Program-made: the position numbers and the translations under genes
Notes under the pieces: generated by a model
The model's database searches: none
What the model saw: only the letters and a program-made list of their open reading frames with translations
What the model was told of the DNA's origin: nothing
NCBI GenBank assembly: GCA_036346255.1
Contig: CM070632.1
Span: 49,922,896-49,986,895 of the forward strand
Source: Ampelocalamus luodianensis
Taxonomy: Eukaryota > Streptophyta > Magnoliopsida > Poales > Poaceae
DNA: 64,000 nt
Direction of reading: 5' to 3'
In this document: positions 12,607 through 24,900 of the stretch, piece by piece
Layout of the letters: each line of letters starts with the position of its first letter
How positions within the stretch are numbered: the first letter of the stretch is position 1

Positions 12607-12996
12607 TGTCATGGACGGGCCTACCACTAGGATGATTGAAAGGCTAATGGGCTTGTTGTGCAATGGGATGTTCGAGAATGGGCTAAGCCCAAATCACAAA
12701 CCAAAGAGGTTAGGAAAAATATATATAATAAAGCCTTGGCAAAGAGAAGGGCATCGAAGAACAGAAGAAAGGCAAATGTCGGCTCTCCTTCTCCCCATTT
12801 GTTGTTCCTTCCTCATATTCCCTTTCTCTTCTTTCCCCAATTTGAAGTGCTTCTTCTTCCCGGTCTAAGTGCTATCCCCAATCCTTGATTCTATTTCTCC
12901 TCAATTGTATTGACACCACTTGTATCTTGTGTTGGAGTTGACCATATTGCTCTATCTCGGGTGTGTACCGATGTTCATCCAAGCGAGATCGTAACA
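12607..12996. mobile_element. Solo LTR, 390 bp
   Basis: The segment begins tgtcatggacgggcc and ends gagatcgtaaca, giving the TG...CA ends of an LTR. It is flanked on both sides by the perfect 5-bp direct repeat tgttg (12602-12606 and 12997-13001). No internal retroelement sequence is attached, so it is most simply a solo LTR left by recombination. Superfamily cannot be decided from the LTR alone. A short frame inside (12611-12868) is not considered a gene. Confidence 0.8.
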
Positions 12997-13081
12997 TGTT
13001 GCTACAATGCCCCCGTAGAGGTTCTAGATCCGTCGTAATTGTATACTTGTACCTTTCACTTGCCGAATTTTTGGCTAATAT

Positions 13082-13690
13082 AGCACCTTTTCAACCCGTA
13101 TTTTCAAGATTGACCACACGCGAAATGTATTTGCACATATAGCACAGTTGCCGCACGACCGTCGTGCGGCCACACCTCCCCCGTCGCCACGTAGCTGTTG
13201 CCGCACGGTCGCCTTGCAGCAACACCTCCCCCGCCACCACGTAGATCCCCTGCCCGCTCTGCTGCCACGTCGGCCGTTGCTTCATGGCCGCTGTGCAGCA
13301 ACGGCTCACAGGCCGCCACGTGTCTCGATCATGGGTTTGGCTGAAATTTGTTTAAATTTTAAAATATAGCAAATAACTTTAAAAAATTATAACATTTTAT
13401 GTGAAGCCTTCCGACATAGTGTACTTGCTCCACATAAAATTTTATAATTTTTTTAAAGTAATTTGCTATATTTTAAAATTCGTATAAATTTTAGCCGAAC
13501 CTGTGGTCGAGACATGTGGCGGCCTATGAGCCGTTGCTGCACGACCGTCGTGCGGTAACAGCTGATGTGGCAGCGGGGGCCGAGCGGGGGAGGCGTTGTC
13601 GCACGACCACCGTACGACAACGGTGCTATATATACAAATATAGCTCGCGCATGATCATTTCTACTAATACAGATTGAAAATGTGTTGTAC
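13082..13690. mobile_element. Foldback (palindromic) MITE, about 600 bp
   Basis: The left half (about 13090-13415) and right half (about 13425-13685) are inverted copies along nearly their whole length, meeting near 13420. Paired landmarks include gccgcacgaccgtcgtgcgg on the left against its counterpart near 13540, and a mirrored AT-rich core around taaaatatagcaaa. Shorter palindromes sit inside each arm (ccgcacgaccgtcgtgcgg). The transcript of either strand could form one long hairpin. No transposase is present. Target-site duplication not resolved. Confidence 0.75.
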
Positions 13691-14258
13691 CCACCAAAAA
13701 CTCTTCACTCGCCTACAATGAAATTTGACTTTGTTCGCGCGAGCCACCGACTCGTGGGCCCCAGATCAAGCAAGCGAGGGGGTGCGCTGCGCGCGTGTGG
13801 GACCCAGAGGTGGCCAAACGGGCCACCCGGCCCGGCACGGCACGAGCCCGGCTAGGCACGACACATTTCGGCTCGTGTACTATTATTCGTGCGACCACGG
13901 CCGGGTGGCGGCCGCACGCCCATCGAGCATTCATGCCGTCACGGCCGCCCGAGCCGTTAGCCCGTCGGGCCAAGTGTGGCCCGTTTAGCCCGTTTGGCCT
14001 ATCAGAATGAAAATATTCAGAAAAAATCCTAAAAAAATCCAGAAAAATTATAAAAATATGTAGAACTCAAAAGTAGACATGAACATTAAAAAAATAAGAT
14101 AATCATATTGAAAATATAATAAAGAGCTTTATTAATGTCCAATTGGCTGCCTCGTTAAAACCTTCGTCAAGTAAAAACTCAAAATGGGAAAACCTTGACA
14201 AAGGAAAAAAAGTACAGTCTATAGCTCTACAATTGTACATACATGATACATCCTTGTT

Positions 14259-16433
14259 CTATGTGTCGGTGTCATTGTCTAAGTATAAATTTTTGAACAC
14301 CTCCGACAACTCTGGATTTTTCACAGAGTGTTGTGTTTGTGAATCGGCTTGTTCTCAGTCCTTCACAGTTAAAAGGATCTCCACCATCTCACTTGTGAGA
14401 CTTGTTCTTCTCTCCTCCAATATTCTTCCTAAAAGACTGAAAGCAGATTCGGAGGAAACCGTAGAGACAGGAACAGTTAACACATCACGTGCAAGTATGG
14501 ATAACACGGGATATGTTAACTTATGAGCTTGCCACCATTGCAAGATGTCGAAGTCTTCTGAGTTGAAATCCACCGTATCGCTGTCTAGATAGGTGGATAG
14601 TTCTCCGCTCCTTGTGGGTCTTGACTGAGCAGGCTCTGGTGTAGTAGAAGAAGAAGACCTGGACCTGGAGGAAGAGGCACCGAAGATCGCACCCCACATA
14701 TTTGTCTTCCCACTCGAGGTGGGGCTCTGGAGGTCGTTGCGGCGGACTCCGGAACTTATTTTCATACCTTTGGTAAACCTCGTATAATCGAGAAACGAAC
14801 TTCGTAAAATAGTTAGTATAGTCTAGCCCGTAGCATCACTAAGAAGATCAAGTCAGCATCAAATGCACCAATTTTAGCCCTAGGATCTAAAAGAAATGCA
14901 AATGCATATAGGTAATGGATTTGTCTCCAATATTTAAGGTATTTAGATTTCATGGCAACAACAGCCTCACGTAAAACTAAGTTTATTTTCATGCATTTTT
15001 AATTGGGTAGCAATCCGTAAAATAGTATGCACGATGATAGGAGATGTTGGATAGTAGACAGCGGACAAAGTAGCAGTTGCCTCATAAAAAATTTCTAAAA
15101 ATGGCAGTATCTTCTCAGCAACAAACCAATGTTGCTCAGTTAATAGCAAAGTACCGTCAGTGCTAGGATAGTGCGTTTGAATAAAAACAGAAAAAGTGCT
15201 CTTGTATGGTAAAAGATACTTAAGCATGAGGTAAGTGGAGTTCCACCTTACCTCCATGTCCAAACCGAATTTTCTTGGACGTACACCCATCGCCCTGCAG
15301 AAGTTCTTATATTGTGCTATTCTTACGTTAGAATTATTCAAGAAAGAAATCGCATCGCGAAAAGCTTTAATATACAGACTCAACCTTTTCAAACCACATT
15401 TGACTATAAGGTTGATAATATGACAAGCGTATCGTTGATGTACCAAGAAGGAATCGGCATATGTACTCAACACTGGAGTAAGAATGTCCATAGTCCTAGA
15501 GTTTGCTGCGGCGTTGTCTAAAGTAATTGCGAATATTTTTTCTGTAAAACCAAAATCTTTCACGACTTTCATAATACAGTCCGCAATATTCTCCCCCGTG
15601 TGTGCTACATCAATTAATTTCAAATCTATAATCCTTTTCTCCATTGCCCAGTTGTCATTAACATAATGCGCAACTACACTAAGGTAATCCTCCCTAGCCC
15701 GACCACTCTATATGTCCGAGGTCAGGGCCACTGAAAATGTGCACGTACTAAATAGTTTCTTTATTTTATTACGACGTTCATTATAGTATTTCACTAGATC
15801 TCTAGTTGTTGTCTGTCTAGAAACAGAAGCAAATATAGGATTATGCGCAGTCTTAATGTAATTTTGGAAAGAAGCAGACTCGCCAAAGCCTAGCGGTAAA
15901 TCCTCAAAAGCAATTAAACGATAGAGAGATTGGCGGGCTACTTGAGGATCGTAGTTCCAGCTAGATATCGTACCGTTGGGGTTGTATTGCAGCTGCGTCT
16001 GCCTCATCGCCAATCCTTGCTTGGTTCGACATCTTGTAGCATATCTAAGCAAGTGTCCCATTCCACCTGTAGACTTCGCAGACAATTCATGGTGACAAAT
16101 TTTACAAATAGCATATGATACCTCATTTCCCGCTGCGTCTTGCTTGGTTGTCCTGTCGAAATTCTCCCACACTCCTGATGTAGACGGCCTTGATCTCTTT
16201 GCTCCGGTTGCCGTTGAGCCTGATGCTAACGTGGAGCCTGATGACGGAACTCCACCATGCTCCTCTGGTGAAACCTCCGGTTCGTTTGAGGTAGCCGCAG
16301 CCGCCTCTATGGACGCAATTTCCTCCGATGAAAGTCCATACTCACCAAGATCAAAGTTGTCGTAAGGACTGTCCATAACGAAAACTACAAAATTGAAGCT
16401 AACATTATTACTACTTTCATCTTTGCATAACAA
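14259..16433 (-). pseudogene. hAT transposase pseudogene (BED finger, RNase H-like, dimerisation domain)
   Basis: Reading the minus strand, an N-terminal BED-type zinc finger appears (SGVWENFDR, then CKICHHELSAKST). The catalytic RNase H-like region follows (FAITLDNAAANSRTMDIL, VHQRYACHIINLIVKCGL, EVRWNSTYLMLKYLL). Last comes the hAT C-terminal dimerisation domain (YPVLSILARDVLTVPVSTVS, then SESAFSLLGRILEERRTSL). The frame is broken by a stop at 15708-15710 where coding similarity continues in the same frame, by frameshifts near 14970 and in the 14780-14850 interval, and by a further in-frame stop at 14355-14357 before the apparent end near 14259. The protein would have catalysed cut-and-paste transposition in the nucleus; this copy cannot make it. 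Confidence 0.85.
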
Positions 16434-16813
16434 AAACGAACAATAAAAGTATTATAAAAATAGCATTGTACCTCTTTCGCTGACTTGCGGCCGAAAATCG
16501 AAATTTTGGCACAATTTTTTTCCTTTTTGCCAAATTAGCTCAACACGGATTTGAATTTGCACAACACAATTGCAAAGAGAGAATGGAGAATGAGGGTGTG
16601 CTGAATGAGGGGGGGTATGGTGGCTATTTATAGAAAAAATTTCAGAATTTTTTTTGTTTTTTTGCTATTTTTTAAGACCCCAACAATAAAAAACGGTCAA
16701 AAAACGGCTAAAATCTCCCCAACAGCCGGATTTTTCGGGGCGTGCCGTGCCTAGGCACGGCCCACCAGCCCATTAGGCCGCTGCCGCCGCCTACCGCTCG
16801 CCCACTGCCCGTG

Positions 16814-19800
16814 TGAGGACCCATTTATTTGGCTTGTAATGCTTAACCAACCACCTGGTCCTAGCATCACAAATCAAATAATCGATCTCGAGATATGTAT
16901 ACTTCCAAAGCGAGATACACACTCGCTACAAAATTAGACATCAATTCCATTCCAAACATAGAGTCCAAACAACACACTACCAAACGGAAGATAAACAAAT
17001 AGTAGAGTTATTACAGACAAAGGCCGACAGGCCACAAGATACACAAATAACAGAAGGAAGATAGCGGAAGCAAAAGTGTCATAAGATGGCTATAAACAAA
17101 GCCAATCAGTGTGCCTCCAACCCACAAGGCATCCGACCGGACCGCCAAGTCTAGTCGCCCACGAAAGCGGCAACACAGACTCACGTAAGTGAGGCCCTTG
17201 GGGCTCACCTTCCTCCTCTGCAACAAAACATTAAGCAAAGCACCTGAGTGCAAAGATTGTCTTTGTACCCGCAAGACTGACGTGTGAACTAGCAGACCTA
17301 TTCATAAGCTACAAGCGAGCTTATTTGGTGGAGGCCATATGTTTCATTTGCATAAAGCCAATTTTCATTTGCAATAAGGTAATGACAGCTTTAAAGGCAA
17401 GTTTGTAATTCATTTTTAAGATTGAAATAACAAAGAAGGATAATAATAACAAAAGCGAAAGATAAACAACCTAGAAGTGACTATCCCAATAGTCACCACA
17501 ACAATAGCACGAATCCCGCATTCGCACCACCCATCAAGTTTTAATTTAAATGTTGTAGTCTAACTCTTGAAAAGCTTACCCAAGCGTGTCCACCACCTAG
17601 GGCGAGGCTATTCGAATAGTTTTAACCTGCAGGTGTACCATCGCACCCACACTTGAGATCGCCTTTAAGCCAAAGCACACTACCGAAGGTATCTTAAGCC
17701 TGACTAAGTCCTACGAGACTGCTTTCCAATATTGTGTATTAACTACGAGCCGCTCGTATGGATAGAAATCCATACGCTTACATGGTAAAGCCGAAAAGAC
17801 AACTACCCACTCGGGATAAAGCTTTTGGACAACTACCATGCTCCCACCTCCATCCCTCCCGCGACCTCCTGCGACCGGAGCCAATACACGCCAAAGTACT
17901 AGGTCAAGAGAGGTCCATATACTCTAGTGTGGTTAGCACGAAATGCTGGATAAAAATTCACTCACAAGATGTTCGGTCCTTAATTGACGGGCACCTTTCG
18001 ATCACACCCAACAGATCACACCAACTTACCATTGTGCCAGCGTCAAATCGTTTTGTTTTCAATTTTAGTTTTGTAATTATCATAGCATAAATTGAAATAT
18101 AAGAACAATAAAAATTTTATGAACAAGATCATCGACTAAGCCGATGATCGCCCAATTCTACCAGAACTAAGCATGGCTAAGCAAGCTGGACTCGTAACTA
18201 CTAAGTGATGAGAGTTCATCCAGCGAACTCTAATCACAGCCAATAACCTAGGTTCAGGTAGTAAAGGTCAATATTTCCTACAGGATATGCATCTACAGGA
18301 TTTAACTAATCAACTTTAACACAAATTAAGCAATGCATACATACAGCTGAAACAAAATATTAGACTTTAAAATACTGGGATTAACATGATCAAATCGCTT
18401 GATCGATTGTTGCTCAATATGTTGCGGAGGATCGTTCTGGGTTGCCACAAATATCGAATCCTAACGATTGAACAAAACAAATGAATAAGAAACGAATAAC
18501 ACCGCAAACTCAAACATACCACAACAACAAAACATACCAAAATTCACACAGACCTAATCATGATATAACAAAATTTTAGAAACAGGGAACAATTCATTTT
18601 AAGTTATTATGAATTTCCCAAGAATTTTCTAAACTAAATACACATCAAAACACTAGTTAATTACTAAACCAATTTTCATGAACAGAAACAGGGTGTAAAA
18701 CTTAACCTAATAGTTAGTATACTAAAAATTAAATATTACAGAATTGGGTTCATTGATTTTGGACAATTATTAAAAGAGATATGCATTTTCTAGTTTGGAG
18801 ATTACATCCTACAACATCAAATTAATTAACAGATTTTTGATATAGGGACAAGGTTGACACTAATTTTAGTAAATAATACATTTAAAATGAAAATTAACAG
18901 CACTGATTTCATGCAATTTGGACAAAAATTGAATTAGTTATGCATTTACAAGTTTAATTGAATTAACAACTCAACAAAAACATAAACCGAAATACTAAAT
19001 CATTTCCGAAATCTATAATGCACTCAACCCATTTCGCACTACACCAGCTAGCCTGCCAGCATCGACAATGGGCGTGCAAAATGTTGACGTAACAACCACC
19101 GCCGAAAGTGGCGTCGGCGTATTCTAAGAATACGTCTTGGCTACCAAAGTGCAAACCTAACACACTCTCACAAAGAAATACGCTTCCCAACAGAGAAAAC
19201 GCGTTACGAGCTACACAAACCTAAGCGACAACATGGGCCCACATGGCGTTGACTCGAGAACAAATAACGGTGGATTAAAGGATTTCTAAACGCGATTAAC
19301 CAAAGAGGGCCCACAAATCGAGATATCGACTAAAGATGGTTATCACTAAAAAGTAGGGTTAGACCTTACGCTGCCACCGGCGCTTCTGCGGCGACCACAG
19401 GGCGGTGGCGCGCGCCGCACGATCGTTCTCGCGAACGGGAGGTCTTAGGGCGAGTGAGTGGTACCTTAAGGTTTGCAAAGATCTCACGAACCCGGTGGCG
19501 GTGACGCGGAGCCCGGATGGTCGACGGAGATGGGCTCACGACACGGAGGCGGAGAAGAAGGTGCGGTGCTCGCGGAGAAGACGCCTGCGAGCTTGAGAGG
19601 ACCCGGAAGATGCGCCACGGAATCGCCTCGGCCGGAAGGATACGCCTGACAATGCCGACGAAGAAGGTGCGAGGCGGTGGAATCACCGCGCGCGAAATCT
19701 GGGCTCGGAGAAGAAGTCGCACACCCTCCACAATGCATCAAAGACGAAACGAGCCCACCGTGAGCATCGGTGAAGCATTGCGATCAAGTGAGATCAACCG

Positions 19801-20939
19801 CGAGGCTTGAGACTCACCGAACGCAAACGAGCTCACGGGCCGAGAGCCGGAGGCGAGACGACGATACCACCCCAGTGATTCATCGGACGCCAAGAACCCG
19901 GAATGGGCAAAATGGAGGCGGCGTCAGCGTGGATCACGGTGGTGCGATCGCGAGCTCAAGAAGCGGCGTTAACACTGCGGCGCTCTCGGTTTTTCTCGGC
20001 GAAGCTAAGAAATGGGCGGAGGGCGTAAGAATAGTCTGCGAAGGAATGGGCGACACTAGGAGGTAGATGGACTTCAGCGATCCACGGAGGCGGACACGCG
20101 TCCCCGGCGTGGCGGCGGCGAGTGCGTGCACGCATCGCGCGATCGCCACGAGCTCCGTGGCGGCGAGTCGGCGAGAAGAACTGACAGTGGGACCCATATG
20201 TCGGCGGGGACAAAGCGGCGCGAACGATACTTAGACTCGATCGAGAATGTATCGACCGCTGGATCCGAATTGGGCGGTCGAGATAGATGTATGCGTTCGG
20301 ACAGTCGATTACGACGCGGCGTGGATCGTTCGATTTGCATCGGACGGTCACGATCGATTGGACTCGGCGGTGCGTTTAGTTGACGCGACCGAGCCAAGTG
20401 GTGCGAGTCGGACTCGAGCCCGAGTTGAGTTCGGGCAGAAACGATGCTTCGATTTGAGTTAGAAAGCTGAGAGAGTTTGGGGAATTTTAAGAGATAGATC
20501 CCGAGCTCCAAAAATTCCGAAATTTTTATGGTAGCTACTCGAGACAGAGAACAACATTGCATAAATTTTCCAAAACTTTTTATGCACTAAAAAGTTCTGC
20601 AGAAAATTCACAAGCATGCTGACCTAGGGTTTGACCAGATTCTCAACTAGTTTGACTTGGCCATTTGAAATAGCAAATAAAATCTAAAAATTGTGAGATA
20701 ATTCAGGGAGGTAGATAGGATGGTCAAGATGATAGGAAAAATAATTTCAGAGGATGATCACAAGTTTGAAAGCTAAGAATCTGATAACAACAATTTCCAA
20801 TCACAAGAATTAAATTCTAAAAATTGGAAATTGCTAGGGAAAATTGTAGAAACTCTCAAATGATTTCATGAGGCATCAAAAGTTTTATTCCTCCTCATAA
20901 TTTACATTTGAAAATACAAACCCTAAGTTAGGTGTTACA
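16814..20939 (-). mobile_element. Solo LTR of about 4.1 kb, TGTAACACC type
   Basis: Read on the minus strand the segment starts tgtaacacctaacttagggt at 20939 and ends ggtcctca at 16814. The flanking 5-mers ccgtg (16809-16813) and ccgcg (20940-20944) match at 4 of 5. No gag or pol is present, so I read it as a solo LTR from a large Ty3/gypsy-type retrotransposon; very long LTRs starting TGTAACACC are, from memory, common in grasses. Several open frames at 19366-20560 fall in its GC-rich portion, overlap on both strands and show no protein motifs. Confidence 0.65.
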
Positions 20940-21229
20940 CCGCGCCTTTTCTTCTCCCGGTCCCCTAACCCTTCCCTTCTTCACGGCGCGGCCGCCCCTG
21001 CCGCGGCGCGCCGCCTCCTCGCCTCCCCGCCCGCGACGGCACGACGACCCGCCTCCTCGGCGTCCTCGTCGACCCGCCGCCTAGGCCCCTAGCCGACCAG
21101 CCGTGGCGCCCTCTCTCGCCTCCCGGCCCCGCCTCCTCGGTCCTCGCCGTTCGCGCCTCGTCCTCGCGCTTCCGCGCCCCGCCGCTCGCCTCGGCGACCC
21201 ATCGCCTCTAACCGACCCCGCCGCCTCCT

Positions 21230-21430
21230 CGCCTCCCCGCGGCCTATCTCCTCGGTCCTCGCCGACCTCGTCCTCGTCGGTCGTCGCCTCCCCGCAGCCC
21301 CGTCTCCTCGGTCCTCGCCGACCTCGTCGGTCGTCGGTCGTCGCCTCCCTGCAGCCCCGTCTCCTCGATCCTCGGCGACCTCGTCCTCGTCGGCCGTCGC
21401 CTCCTCGCGACCCCGCCGTCGCCTCATAAA
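21230..21430. repeat. GC-rich tandem repeat, unit of roughly 60-65 bp
   Basis: Three to four imperfect copies of a block reading cagccccgtctcctcggtcc followed by tcgccgacctcgtc. It lies inside the GC-rich 5' section of the hAT element. It produces long spurious open frames on both strands (for example 21081-21695, minus) made of Arg, Ala and Gly repeats. Confidence 0.7.
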
Positions 21431-21952
21431 CGCCTCGCCTCCACGGCCGGCCCGCGGCGCGGCTGCGTCGTCGTCGCGTCGCCACCTTACCCGCCTCTCT
21501 CCGCCGGCGCGCGCGCCGCGCCGCTCGAAGACGTCGCGCCGCCTTCTCCGCCCTCCACGGCTCGCCTCCCGCGGCCGTGCCTACTGGGCCGGCCGGCGCC
21601 GCCGCCACCATACCGAGTGGCGGCCCGTGCCCGGCCGGTCTCGTCTTGGCCGACACGGTCCATGAATAGTACAGGCTAGGTCGTGCTCGTGCCAAGCCAA
21701 CAATGTCGTGCTTCGTGTCGGCCCGTTAGGCCCGGCCCATTTGGCCAGCACTAGCGGGCCCTCTCGTGATGCGAACGCGCGAATCACGAGGCACCTTCCG
21801 CACAACACGTACACATAGATTGATACATACTCGGATACTCCCACCCGACCCCAGGCCGACCGTCGCAACGGAACGGAAAGAGAGGAGGAGAGATATCGTC
21901 GTCGTGGCAACGACGCTGTCACCACGCAACGCACCGACGCGAGGGGGCAGCC

Positions 21953-24900
21953 ATGGAGGGAAATGGCGGGAAGCAGCAGCCTCCGCCGACGGCGAGGGTG
22001 GCGTGGCGGGACGGCGCCGTCACCTACTTCCACCTCCTCTTCTACATCGCCATCTCCGGCGGCCAGATCTTCTTCAACAAGGCAAGCCCCCCCGCCCGCT
22101 CCGACTCGCCGCCCTTCCGGATTCCACTCCGCTTGCGTTCGATCCGCCAGCCCGCGCTCTTCTGAGTGAGTGGCTGCTACCCTGTGGGAATTTTGCGGCC
22201 GCGGTTGCCCATTTCGGGCGCGAAATGGATAGGATTACAGATTCCTCCCCTCCCCTTCAGTTTTGGCCTGGTCATGTCAGGCGAGCCCGCGCCGCTGGGA
22301 TTCGCGGATATCTAGGGTTTTAGGTTAGCTTTGACGGGGGGTTTCTAGGCCGACCTTAGCCGATTCGTTCATGTTTCTGTGTGGGGAAATGGATGCTCTC
22401 AACTTGCTGGAATGTGTGCGACTTAGGGGATTTCGGGTAGAGAAATGGGTGGGTAGATCTCTCTGTGCTCTAGAGTAAGCGCTATGCGATCTTGGGATTT
22501 TGATCGTTCATGCCATACAGGAAAGTTTGAACTTTGATTTTAGTTCGTACCTGTGACTGGATCAGTTCTGCTTAGGAAATCCTCTGATCATAGAAGTTAT
22601 TGATCCTGTAGCTCATTCTAGAATTTTTTGCTAAAATCCAAGTCAAGATCTAAATAGTTATCCAATTTACAGTTTTTGAGAGCCCATTATGCTAGCAAGT
22701 GAGGCGTCAACAAATAATTGTGCCTTATAGGCGTACATCTCTTTCCCATCAACTTCAGTAGCTTGATATCTGGGAATCCTTGTTGTCTTAGTTTGTTGCT
22801 TGGTGCATTGTGGATCTCTTTTTCCTGTGAAGGGTTGACTTGCTTGCCCTGTGACAGCTCAGAGCTGCTTCCATAATAAAAAATTGGGTTTTGTTTTTTG
22901 CTGCTAAATTGCGCGAAACAAGCGGGGCTTAAGGTTTTGGTTTAGTCGGGTACAATAATACCTGAGGTTCATGTAGGCCCTTTTTTGCACCATGACTTAT
23001 TTTAGCTTAAAGTTGATGAATTCCTTTCCAGTGGCCAGGTCTGTGGTGACATTTCTTTGCCAGCGGTAGTGTGGGAAATGGGAATGTTTCCACCTTCCTT
23101 TTGATTGATGCAAATACTTTTTCTAGAAGATGGGCCATAGCAAATGTTACATGGAAATTAATACTTGCCCACTTGTCAAAGTACACATCTTTTTGGACCA
23201 ATTGGATAGCTTCTAGCCTTCTACTGGAGCAATCCATAGAAATTTAAACTAGCTTCATAAAAAAAAAATGATTGGACTATTCATCATGGACTAGGGCCCT
23301 TGAGGACTTGGTCCAGTTTGGTTTCATATTGTAAATCAGGACTGTGTTCAATTATGACACTCTTACAGTCTTACTCAACATTTGTGAATTGCTATTGCCA
23401 CAGCCCACAAAATTACTTTAGTTGGTTGAGTAGTAGTGGTGGTGGACTGGCAAAATCGTCAACTTTTTAATACACTTTTATTTATGATGACCAGCTCAGA
23501 AGTGATTTCATTGATGTTGTGAAAAATACTCTCTTGCTCTATTTCTTTTTCTTCAGCAGATATTCATTTCGTGTTCTTTTGAACCTTGTTAAGTACTTTG
23601 TTTTCACCTGACGCAGTGGGTCTTATCCTCAAAAGAGATCAACTTCCCATATCCAGTGGCACTAACTCTGCTGCACATGCTCTTCTCATCTATAGTGTGC
23701 TTTGCAATTACAAAGGTCTTCAAGGTACTTATAATGTGCATTAAAACTTAAAAGGATATGTGATTGGCTTACTAGTTAGCTGTGTAATCACTAGACTTCA
23801 TATGGTTCTGTTTGCTTTCTTGGCATTCGATAGATCTAGGCATAAACTTACTATTTCCTTTTATTTTGGTGATGCTTCCCAGATTATAAAGGTTGAGGAG
23901 GGAATGACTACAGATATGTGAGTCTTGGATCATATAAAATGCATAAAATTATATAGTACTTACCCTCTCAGTATTTTATGTAGTATATCATTTTCTATCA
24001 CCTAACCCACCATGAATAACAACATGCATACACATCTATCTCGCCTTGTATAAATACATTTGGAAGACACTTTACCGATTTTCCACAATCATAGCATATC
24101 CTAGTATTGATATCTAAGGTCTTGCAGAAATACCAGTCTTTCCTTAAAAATGAGGTTGGTTTTCAGTAATAGATATGGATATCATTCTTATAAAAGAGAA
24201 TGAGAAAAATATGGATACCAATGTTACAATAAAACAACTATTTCTTCTAACCTCCTCTTTATTAACATGGCTTTCTGCTGTTTGTTGTTAATGAAAATTA
24301 CTTTCTGCTTAAATGGTCAAGATTATCAATTCTTGAATCACAATCTTAGGTAATTGGAGGACGGTGTCTTAAATTTGAATTGTGAAATGAGTAGGTTCGC
24401 ATGTACTTCTTCTGGAAAGATTTAATATAAATATTTTAGCTGTAGATACTCATCTGCCACAGATTTTGAAGCTCTGCAGCGTTTCTGTCAAAACTCAGTA
24501 GTCAATACCACTCTTCCTCAGAAAAATGTTTTGCTATTTGTCTATAACGCAGAATGTGGGCATATTGCTGTTTATATTCATTGTTCTGTTCGTAATGAGT
24601 ACTGGAACTGATTTGTTTTATCTTACTAGCTCACCTGAACTTTCAGATATATCAGTTCAGTCATTCCAATTGGAGCAATGTTTGCAATGACACTTTGGCT
24701 AGGGAACAGTGCATACCTCTACATATCTGTTGCATTTGCACAGATGTTAAAGGCAATAAGTATGCGGGCTCTCTTGTTTTATATTGAAATGGACACCCAT
24801 AGGCTTTGATTAATTTGGCAAATGGTGTTAATGTACTCTTTACTTGTGAACTGCAGTGCCTGTAGCTGTGTTTCTTCTCGGAGCAGCATTTGGCCTCGAA

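Larger units (their letters stand above)
13805..21753 (-). mobile_element. hAT transposon, interrupted by a solo LTR
   Basis: The left end cagaggtggccaaacgggcc and the reverse complement of the right end, tagtgctggccaaatgggcc, agree at 16 of 20 positions. The flanking 8-mers gtgggacc (13797-13804) and gcgggccc (21754-21761) agree at 6 of 8, as expected for an old 8-bp hAT target duplication. Between them lie a minus-strand hAT transposase pseudogene and a 4.1-kb solo LTR (16814-20939) inserted upstream of it. Without the LTR the element is about 3.8 kb, a normal size for an autonomous hAT. The segment right of the LTR (20940-21660) is extremely GC-rich with internal tandem repeats and is presumably the element's 5' region. 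The LTR insertion therefore postdates the hAT insertion. Confidence 0.75.

Noticed and set aside
19366..20562. Several 80-160-codon frames on both strands
   Set aside because: They lie in a GC-rich part of a solo LTR and overlap each other; no protein motifs.
21081..21695. 204-codon Arg/Gly/Ala-rich frame
   Set aside because: Product of GC-rich tandem repeats inside the hAT element; mirror frames exist on the other strand.
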